Below are positions 1 through 5,852 of a DNA stretch of 15,271 bases, in pieces. The notes beneath the pieces were generated by a model, which saw only the letters and a program-made list of their open reading frames with translations, searched no databases and was not told where the DNA came from. Within the stretch, counting starts at the first letter, position 1, and each line of letters opens with the position of its first letter. The translations under genes were made by a program, and so were the position numbers. Source of the stretch: Chlamydiota bacterium (lineage in GTDB: Bacteria; Auribacterota; UBA3054; B51-G9); contig QMOL01000033.1 of assembly GCA_003648225.1 (NCBI GenBank), positions 1-15,271 of the forward strand. Direction: 5' to 3'.

Positions 1-1490
1 AACCACCAGCCATTGTTATGCAGATAAAGTCCGCCGCCACAAGCTCTGTAACGGGCAGAATTTTCGGGGTTTGCCAAAGCCTCTACTCCCGCCACCCCCC
101 CGCAATAAACCGGAATTGGAGGAATTGCTTTTCCCGGGATTTTTGTTTTCACAGCTGCATTGTCCGGTTCCTGAATGAGAGTTTGTCTTCCAACCTCTTC
201 AATTATCCATTTGTCTAACCCAAGAGTAGAATAGGAATTGGTTTCAGGGCCTATAGGCCTTGTTGCCCCGGTGCCATGAGGAAAATTATTGATATAATAA
301 TGCATACGGTCATGATGTTTGGGCATACCGGCCGCCCAATATCTAATCAACCATTCCTTAACAGGTTCATTTGAATATTTAAGATTATCATAATATCCGG
401 GACTGTTTGTTGACACCCAGGGACCATAATAGAACACATAATCCAGATTATTGGAAAGTGTCCACCGGGCAGCTTCAGCAGTAGCCTTTAAATCTTTTTC
501 CCATCCTAAATGTAATGGCCAGTGTTTATTAAATTGATGAGATTCGAAACACACCCCATCCATATTTTTTATAACTGCGCTTGCTTCTGAATCTTTAGAG
601 AAAAAGGTCGGATGTTCGACCAATTGAATGAGTTTATAATTCTTATGTTTTAATATTCCCTTGTCATAAGCATTCGTAAACAATTTTCTGATCCTGTTCA
701 CATCAGTTTGAGAAAGGATTCTGGTGTCTTCTTCGAAAGGCCCCAAAGTTTCCGGCGGCCATTTTAAAAGTTTGCCTTCGCGACAAATAAGAATATGTTT
801 TACGGAATAACCTATATCTTCATTTTGTTTAATCCATCTTACTAATTTATTGGTTGCGGCATCGACATTTACCACAGGATTGTAAATATAATATTCAAAA
901 AAAACATCGCGTGTCTTAAAATCTCCTGTAAAATGTCCCTTGCACCATCCTTCAAAGGGAGTAATTGCGTCCGTATGGCTGGCAACAAAAGGGTATTGCC
1001 CGGAAACCACCTCATAGCTTTCGTGTAAAATTGGTCTGATTCCTACGGACGAATTCCCTACAAAAAGCTGTGTTATGGCAGAACCTAATTCAACGCCGGA
1101 ACCATCCATAGCAATGGCTTTAATTATGTAAATTCCGGCTGCCACATTGGTAATTACATGTTCATAAGGCGGGGCTAAGTCTTCACCAATTTTAGTTTTG
1201 TCGGTTCCGTCCATCTGATAAAATTCGACTTTGGCCGGAGCTTTGGAAACCGATACAATGAGACCGGCATCGCTACCCGGCCTGTAACTTCCCACATCTC
1301 CGGGAATTGAGAATGATATCGTAACGGAGTTTTTTTTGTAAACGTTGGTGAGATTTTGATAGGAATTCTTGGTGTTGACTGTTGGATTTTTAAAATTTAC
1401 ATTGGTTGCGGCAACGGTTTTATCGCCGTAGCATGCCGATGTGGAACCGATGAACAATAGCAATGCGATAATGAGGTTTTTTTGTTTCAT
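1..1490 (-). CDS. Secreted Ig-like-domain protein, possible glycan-active enzyme (3' end missing)
   Basis: Reading the minus strand from the ATG at 1490 gives 496 codons with no stop; the gene leaves the window at position 1, so the C-terminus is missing. Residues 1-20 form an export signal: a Lys-containing start, a hydrophobic run (LIIALLLFIG) and then STSAC. Cys20 could be a loose lipobox, or cleavage could follow Ala19 or Gly22. Residues about 76-146 resemble bacterial Ig-like domains of the Big_7 type (AKVEFYQMDGT, then APPYEH and AAGIYIIKAIAMDGSG). Residues 150-496 are rich in Trp, Tyr, His and acidic residues (for example VEHPTFF, DGVCFESHQFNKHW, YVFYYGPWVS), which suggests a TIM-barrel glycoside hydrolase-like fold, but I cannot name a family. 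The neighbours are a GH130 enzyme and an ADP-ribosylglycohydrolase-fold enzyme on the same strand. The coding call is strong; the enzyme role is inferred only from composition and context. Confidence 0.85.
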   Translation of the reverse strand, partial: MKQKNLIIALLLFIGSTSACYGDKTVAATNVNFKNPTVNTKNSYQNLTNVYKKNSVTISFSIPGDVGSYRPGSDAGLIVSVSKAPAKVEFYQMDGTDKTKIGEDLAPPYEHVITNVAAGIYIIKAIAMDGSGVELGSAITQLFVGNSSVGIRPILHESYEVVSGQYPFVASHTDAITPFEGWCKGHFTGDFKTRDVFFEYYIYNPVVNVDAATNKLVRWIKQNEDIGYSVKHILICREGKLLKWPPETLGPFEEDTRILSQTDVNRIRKLFTNAYDKGILKHKNYKLIQLVEHPTFFSKDSEASAVIKNMDGVCFESHQFNKHWPLHLGWEKDLKATAEAARWTLSNNLDYVFYYGPWVSTNSPGYYDNLKYSNEPVKEWLIRYWAAGMPKHHDRMHYYINNFPHGTGATRPIGPETNSYSTLGLDKWIIEEVGRQTLIQEPDNAAVKTKIPGKAIPPIPVYCGGVAGVEALANPENSARYRACGGGLYLHNNGWW

Positions 1491-1514
1491 AACTTTGCCA
1501 AAAGTGGGCGGAAT

Positions 1515-1536
1515 AAATCCGGCAAACGCTGGATTT
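1515..1536. promoter_or_regulatory. Inverted repeat (9-bp stem) upstream of the secreted-protein gene
   Basis: AAATCC at 1515-1520 pairs with GGATTT at 1531-1536. The inner G·T, G-C and C-G pairs extend this to a nine-pair stem around the four-base loop AAAC (1524-1527). It lies about 25 bases before the start codon of the minus-strand secreted-protein gene, in a 141-base gap (1491-1631). No T-run follows on either strand, so it does not look like a terminator. A near-palindrome in this position could be an operator for a sugar-responsive regulator, or an mRNA hairpin. I found no convincing promoter boxes in the gap. Confidence 0.4.
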
Positions 1537-1631
1537 GAGAAAAAGTTTTGCAAATTTTTATTTTCATGAGAAGAATTTAGAATTTAAAGCGAACAGTCCA
1601 TTTAGTTTATCATATCCACTTGTCCACACAA

Positions 1632-3146
1632 TCAATTTATTAGCACAATCGGTACGTGCATGATTGTTGGTCTGCCCGGGAGAGTAAATTGGGCGGTCAA
1701 ATAATTTGCTCCCGGATTTAGTTTTTCCGCTGTGATTGTCAGTTCTATTTCATTAATATTCTGTCCTTCGGTTCCCGGATAATTTACATATAAACTACCA
1801 CTGTTTGGAGATATCGAGATTTTTTCCGGTGCGAAAACTTTAAAATTAATATTTGCTGCCATGCGGTATTTATTTTTAACTTTTATTATAATGGATTTTG
1901 ATTCGCCGCATATTATTTTTGGAGTTTCACCGTGATTTACCGCAATATCAAAAAAATCAAATTTATGATTGACATAATTGAAATTTTCTAAAAGTTCTTC
2001 ACGGAATTTTCCTGCAAAAAGTGCTGACACATTTGAGTCGGAAAAGTCGGTTGGGTTGTCATCATCAATAATAACAGGAAGATTTTTACTTGCAATGACC
2101 TGTCGGGCAATTTTTTCTGTTCTCTCGGTCAGATTATTTATATCTGCAGGGACCATATTGCCAAAGTAGCCAAGGTCGCCAAGATTTAGTGTTACTGTTT
2201 TAATGCTTTTACCTATTGGTTCAATCCATTTCTCAGGTATTGCGTCATAGCCGTGCATAATTCCGAAAATCGAGCCGGCGGTTGCGGCGGTGCAATCTGT
2301 ATCTTCACCGCAATTAACAGCTGTGCATAGAGTTTTAGCGAAATCACCTTCGCCGTAGAGAAGTCCGATAATCAGAATGCCGATATTTGACGGTACGTCA
2401 TAACCGAGGATTCCATCAACGAAACCTTTATCGATGTCTTCTTTTGATATTAAATGTTCAACACACGGCACTGCTCTTCCGCGATATTTTTCTAAAATAA
2501 AGTCACGAGTTTCGCGCCATGATTTTTTGGAATCGTAACATACAATAGCTGTTTTTGCAGCTTGTGCCACAGCACAGTTTTCAGGAATGTAAGATAATCC
2601 TATTTCAATAAGTTTTCTGATGTCATTAATGACAAACGCCGCACTTTCTAACGCCGCGCAAAAAACTTCGGCGTAAACGCCTTCACCGCCGCCGTAATCG
2701 ATAATTGCGTCTTCATAAGCGTATTGTGTGGCGACTTGAGGAGAGCCCGGAGCAATGCACGCCCAGATTTCCGAGCGGATAAACGAGCCGCAACTGTCTT
2801 TATAAGTGTTATTGAAAGAGCCTGAAACGGGAGGCTGCAGACCGGCGCGCATATTGATTTTAGCTGTGCCGTATTCTGCCCAATGCGGTACAACATAATT
2901 TATCCAGTATTCACTTAAAGTATGAGTATCAATATTTATGCCTCGTTCTTCAAGTGCGATAAGCCAGAGAAGTTGGATATCCAGATCATCATTCGGCATG
3001 GGTTCGCCGTGCAAGTCTTGTTTGTAAAAGTCATAGTTGTTAATTTGACGTTTCCACTCATCAGGTTCGCCGAGAGTTCCGCCAATATTTTTGCCCATCC
3101 AGCATCCGAGAACTTTTTTTCTGTAGTCTTCAATATTAATAATCAT
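1632..3146 (-). CDS. ADP-ribosylglycohydrolase family protein with extra C-terminal beta-rich domain
   Basis: A 504-residue protein of the DraG/ADP-ribosylglycohydrolase fold, an all-helical family that binds two metal ions and cleaves N- or O-glycosidic ADP-ribose bonds. The opening GCWMGKNIGGTLGEP (residues 14-28) matches the family start. NDDLD (52-56) and CGEDTDC around Asp282 and Asp284 are the metal-binding motifs. Residues after about 390 form a separate beta-rich, Ig-like tail. An in-frame TTG at 3242 would add 32 residues, but family homology begins right after the ATG at 3146 and a TATAAT lies between the two, so I chose the ATG. There is no signal peptide, so the protein is probably cytoplasmic. 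Sitting between a GH130 gene and a secreted Ig-like gene, it may act on a glycoside rather than on ADP-ribosylated protein; that is inference. Confidence 0.88.
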   Translation of the reverse strand: MIINIEDYRKKVLGCWMGKNIGGTLGEPDEWKRQINNYDFYKQDLHGEPMPNDDLDIQLLWLIALEERGINIDTHTLSEYWINYVVPHWAEYGTAKINMRAGLQPPVSGSFNNTYKDSCGSFIRSEIWACIAPGSPQVATQYAYEDAIIDYGGGEGVYAEVFCAALESAAFVINDIRKLIEIGLSYIPENCAVAQAAKTAIVCYDSKKSWRETRDFILEKYRGRAVPCVEHLISKEDIDKGFVDGILGYDVPSNIGILIIGLLYGEGDFAKTLCTAVNCGEDTDCTAATAGSIFGIMHGYDAIPEKWIEPIGKSIKTVTLNLGDLGYFGNMVPADINNLTERTEKIARQVIASKNLPVIIDDDNPTDFSDSNVSALFAGKFREELLENFNYVNHKFDFFDIAVNHGETPKIICGESKSIIIKVKNKYRMAANINFKVFAPEKISISPNSGSLYVNYPGTEGQNINEIELTITAEKLNPGANYLTAQFTLPGRPTIMHVPIVLIN

Positions 3147-3179
3147 TATGTTGTATAGAGTTATCGTTAAAATCTCTAA

Positions 3180-3185
3180 ATTATA
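3180..3185 (-). promoter_or_regulatory. Possible -10 box for the ADP-ribosylglycohydrolase gene
   Basis: On the minus strand TATAAT lies 33 bases before the ATG at 3146, in the 113-base gap after the GH130 gene. The best upstream -35 candidate (TTGATA) is 20 bases away, which is longer than ideal. The site is plausible, but the region is AT-rich and the match could be chance. Confidence 0.3.
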
Positions 3186-3259
3186 TTCAGTAAGCATTCT
3201 ATCATTATCAAGAGCAAATAACAAGGTATCGCCATCTATCAATCTAAAATGTAAAACAT

Positions 3260-4213
3260 TTAATACTGATATTTATATTCAAGAGGACCGTCTTCAAGAC
3301 ATTTGTCAACTAAGTCTGATAATTTTACTTCCGCGAGACAAATACATGTGTCTGCACCACCGTAATAAAGATCCAATCGATCTTCATTATAATAGGGAAT
3401 AGCCGCGGTCGGGAAAACGACTTGCGGAACGTTACCCATAAATTCATAAGGCATTTCCGGAACCATAAGATAACGATTCATTTTGCCAATGATTTTTTTC
3501 GGGTCTTTCAGGTCGGTAAGCAGCGCGCCCGCGTGATAAGACATTCCGTTCATGTGTTCACGGCAGCCGTGATAAATGATCAGCCATCCTTTATTTGTTT
3601 TAACCGGAGGAGCGCCGGGACCAATTTTCAAACTTTCCCAGTATTTGGTTCCTTTTTCGAGGAAGATTTCTTTTTGTCCCCAATGAATTAGATCAGGCGA
3701 TTTTGCCATCCAGATATCCCCGATTTTTCCTTCACCGGCCGGTCGTTCGAGTCGCACATAATAACCGTTGAATTTTTCTGGAAAGATGACGCAGTTGCGG
3801 TGATCAACACCTGTTATGAAGCCTACATCCTCAAAAGTTTCGAAGTCTTTTGTTTTAATGAGGAAAATTCTTCCGCCAAGATGACAACTTACATTGTAAG
3901 TAATGTAATAACATTCGTCTTCTGGCATATAGACAACGCGTGTGTCGAAAAATCCATCTATAAGGCCATACGGATATTCTTTAGGCGGGTGAACGATATC
4001 CTTATCAACGATATCGAAATTGATTCTGTCTTTACTTTTACCGACCATAAAGTGCGGGGTCCAGTTAACGTCCCAGGAATTAACGATCATCCTGATTTCG
4101 CCATTGTAGAGAGCGGCGCCACTATTAAAGACGCATTCTGCGTCAAACGGCATGTCGTCTTTATTGATGACGGGATTGTTTTCGTATCTGACAGCGTATT
4201 CTTTATTTTTCAT
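3260..4213 (-). CDS. GH130 family beta-mannoside phosphorylase/hydrolase-like protein
   Basis: A 317-residue protein of glycoside hydrolase family 130, five-bladed beta-propellers that mostly phosphorolyse beta-1,2- or beta-1,4-mannosides to mannose 1-phosphate; some members hydrolyse instead. The likely catalytic acid is Asp90 in GFFDTRVV, where the family usually has EDPR. Supporting motifs are CVIFPEK (141-147), VRLERP (153-158), KIGPGAPPVKT (196-206) and WLIIYHG (210-216), all in the expected order. There is no signal peptide, so it should act in the cytoplasm on imported oligosaccharides. The ATG at 4213 has no Shine-Dalgarno site but lies 38 bases from a good -10 box. It is the first gene of a three-gene minus-strand run. 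The exact substrate, and whether the enzyme uses phosphate or water, cannot be read from the sequence. Confidence 0.88.
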   Translation of the reverse strand: MKNKEYAVRYENNPVINKDDMPFDAECVFNSGAALYNGEIRMIVNSWDVNWTPHFMVGKSKDRINFDIVDKDIVHPPKEYPYGLIDGFFDTRVVYMPEDECYYITYNVSCHLGGRIFLIKTKDFETFEDVGFITGVDHRNCVIFPEKFNGYYVRLERPAGEGKIGDIWMAKSPDLIHWGQKEIFLEKGTKYWESLKIGPGAPPVKTNKGWLIIYHGCREHMNGMSYHAGALLTDLKDPKKIIGKMNRYLMVPEMPYEFMGNVPQVVFPTAAIPYYNEDRLDLYYGGADTCICLAEVKLSDLVDKCLEDGPLEYKYQY

Positions 4214-4250
4214 GGTGCTGTTAATTGGTTTAAATTATTTAAGTTTGAAC

Positions 4251-4279
4251 ATTATACTAAAAAGTGAGAAAGTTGGAAA
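4251..4279 (-). promoter_or_regulatory. Sigma70-type promoter for the GH130 gene
   Basis: On the minus strand TTTCCA (4279-4274) is followed after 17 bases by a perfect TATAAT (4256-4251). The start point should be near 4244, giving a leader of about 30 bases to the ATG at 4213. It is back to back with the tRNA-Arg promoter, with 16 bases between the two -35 boxes. Confidence 0.6.
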
Positions 4280-4295
4280 GTTCCCGATACGGCAT

Positions 4296-4324
4296 TTGCA
4301 AAAGAAAGTCAAAATCTGTATAAT
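4296..4324 (+). promoter_or_regulatory. Sigma70-type promoter for tRNA-Arg and the downstream operon
   Basis: TTGCAA (4296-4301) and a perfect TATAAT (4319-4324) are separated by exactly 17 bases. Transcription should start near 4331, about 45 bases before the tRNA. No terminator is visible between the tRNA and the PHP-domain gene, so the promoter probably also feeds the following genes. Confidence 0.7.
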
Positions 4325-4375
4325 ATGCATAATAAATGAAATATAAACAGAAGATTAATTTTAATATGCTTTTCC

Positions 4376-4452
4376 GTCCTCGTAGCTCAGGTGGATAGAG
4401 CGGCGGTTTCCTAAACCGCAGGCCACAGGTTCGAGTCCTGTCGAGGATACCA
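4376..4452 (+). tRNA. tRNA-Arg (anticodon CCU)
   Basis: A complete 77-base cloverleaf. The acceptor stem is GTCCTCG (4376-4382) with CGAGGAT (4442-4448), seven pairs including a closing G-U. The D stem is GCTC/GAGC (4385-4388, 4398-4401). The anticodon stem is GCGGT/ACCGC (4403-4407, 4415-4419) around the loop TTCCTAA, giving anticodon CCT (4410-4412) and reading AGG. The variable loop has five bases. The T stem is ACAGG/CCTGT (4425-4429, 4437-4441) with loop TTCGAGT. The discriminator is A4449 and the CCA end is encoded at 4450-4452. The PHP gene starts six bases later. Confidence 0.97.
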
Positions 4453-4458
4453 AAATAG

Positions 4459-5112
4459 ATGATAAGTTTACATACACATACTTTTTTAAGCGATGGAGAA
4501 CTTGGAGTTTCTGAACTCGTTCGCCGGGCGGAAGCCAAAGGTTACCGAGCCATTGGAGTTACTGATCATGGTGATGATTCGAATTTGGAATTTATAATTT
4601 CCAATGTGAGCAGTTGTGCGAAAAAGCTTAATGCGGTTTTAGATATTAAAGTTATTGTCGGTGTTGAATTAACACACGTGCCGCCGGCTTTAATTCCCGA
4701 AATGATTGAACGGGCAAGGAAACTCGGCGCGCAAATAGTTGGTGTTCATGGCGAAACGATAATCGAGCCGGTGATTTCCGGAACAAACAAAGCCGCGATT
4801 TCCGGTGGCGCGGATTTTCTGGCACATCCGGGATTAATAAGTGAAGAAGATGCTGCATTAGCGGCAGGAAAAGGTGTTTTTCTTGAAATTACCACCCGGA
4901 AAGGACACGCTTACACTAACGGTCATGTTTTAAATATGGCAAGAAATGCAGGCGCTAAAATGGTGATTAATACTGATTCACATAGCGCATCTGATTTGGT
5001 TACGCGTGAAAATGCGGAATTGATAGCACGTGGCGCGGGATTAACAACAGAAGAGATAAGAAATTGCTTTTCAAATTCAGAAGAGATAATAAGAAAAGCG
5101 CTTAAAAATTAA
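4459..5112 (+). CDS. PHP-domain metal-dependent phosphoesterase
   Basis: A 217-residue single-domain PHP protein, a family of trinuclear-metal phosphoesterases that includes histidinol phosphatases and the PHP domains of DNA polymerases. Likely metal ligands are all present: His5 and His7 (HTH), Asp12, His37 (TDHG), Glu70 (GVELTH), His97 (VHGE), His123 (AHPG), and Asp173/His175 (TDSH). The start is fixed: an in-frame TAG sits directly before the ATG and the first metal motif begins at residue 5. The ATG is only six bases after the tRNA CCA end and has no Shine-Dalgarno site. There is no signal peptide, so it is cytoplasmic. The substrate is unknown; histidinol phosphate is one family possibility, but no histidine genes are nearby. 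It is followed 27 bases later by a TPR membrane protein. Confidence 0.88.
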   Translation: MISLHTHTFLSDGELGVSELVRRAEAKGYRAIGVTDHGDDSNLEFIISNVSSCAKKLNAVLDIKVIVGVELTHVPPALIPEMIERARKLGAQIVGVHGETIIEPVISGTNKAAISGGADFLAHPGLISEEDAALAAGKGVFLEITTRKGHAYTNGHVLNMARNAGAKMVINTDSHSASDLVTRENAELIARGAGLTTEEIRNCFSNSEEIIRKALKN

Positions 5113-5139
5113 CGGTTTTGAACCAATATCAATAATATT

Positions 5140-5817
5140 ATGGCAGGATTAAATAAAGAACAAATGAAACATGACCCGGTAGCGGAGTTAATTGTAGAAT
5201 TAATAGGGAAAGTAAAGTTACACTGGAAAAAGATAGTGCTTTACTGCGGAATAGTAATTTTATTGATAATTGCTGTGGCAAATTATTATGCAAAAGAAAA
5301 AAATATGCCGGTGGAAGCCGGGCAGGCACTTGCTCTTGTTCAATCACCTGAAGGGCTCAACGCGGTAGTAAAACATTATCCTGAAACATTCGCCGCATCA
5401 GCTGCATTGATGCAGTTGGGGTCTATTGAAGTTCAGCGGACGAACTATTCGAAAGCGATATCATATTTTCAACAGCTTGTAAATGAACATAAGAAAAGTT
5501 TTCTCGTTCCCGCGGCACATTTGGCAATTGCCAAATGCTATGTAGCGGAGAATAATTACAAGGAGGCTGAGAACGTATTAAAGAGGAATTTGCTTTACAA
5601 TCGTGATCATTACGCTGCACTTTCCGCGCAGATGGAATTAATAAATGTTTTAAACGCGATGGGTCAATATGATGCCGCTTTAAATGAAATACAGCAATTG
5701 GAACAAGTTGCGGGAAATAGTTATTATGCTTCTTCATATAGTGGTCTTAAAGAGAAATTGATGCGTATTACCGGAGCAACAACAAATGTCCGGCAGCAAG
5801 TTTCATCGGGCAAATAA
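5140..5817 (+). CDS. Membrane-anchored TPR protein (YfgM-like)
   Basis: A 225-residue protein with a short cytoplasmic N-terminus, one transmembrane helix at about 31-50 (KIVLYCGIVILLIIAVANYY) and a periplasmic helical-repeat region. The layout matches the YfgM/TPR_21 family, which helps envelope protein folding near the Sec translocon in enterobacteria. TPR-like units are visible at about 87-120 (SAALMQLGSIEVQRTNYSKA), 124-155 and 160-190, with the usual Ala, Gly and Tyr positions. There is no catalytic motif. It precedes a large TPR protein and an LptE-like lipoprotein, so a role in envelope assembly is a reasonable inference. The ATG at 5140 has no clear Shine-Dalgarno site. Confidence is high that it is a TPR membrane protein and moderate for the YfgM comparison. 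Confidence 0.8.
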   Translation: MAGLNKEQMKHDPVAELIVELIGKVKLHWKKIVLYCGIVILLIIAVANYYAKEKNMPVEAGQALALVQSPEGLNAVVKHYPETFAASAALMQLGSIEVQRTNYSKAISYFQQLVNEHKKSFLVPAAHLAIAKCYVAENNYKEAENVLKRNLLYNRDHYAALSAQMELINVLNAMGQYDAALNEIQQLEQVAGNSYYASSYSGLKEKLMRITGATTNVRQQVSSGK

Positions 5818-5852
5818 TTAATCATCTCTTTAAGTTCCCGGGAAAAAGGATT

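Noticed and set aside
18..218. Plus-strand open frame of 66 codons at the left edge
   Set aside because: It lies antisense to the secreted Ig-like gene, which is open across the whole region and has a signal peptide and a recognisable domain.
3147..3242. TTG start adding 32 residues to the ADP-ribosylglycohydrolase
   Set aside because: Family similarity starts just after the ATG at 3146, and the extension has no family features and covers a possible promoter.
4376..4452. tRNA-Arg as an integration site for a mobile element
   Set aside because: No repeated tRNA end, integrase or foreign-looking genes are in the window.
4257..4538. Minus-strand reading frame of 93 codons across the tRNA
   Set aside because: It is the antisense of tRNA-Arg (the LDRTRTCGLRFRKP-type peptide is a well-known false protein) and runs into the PHP gene.
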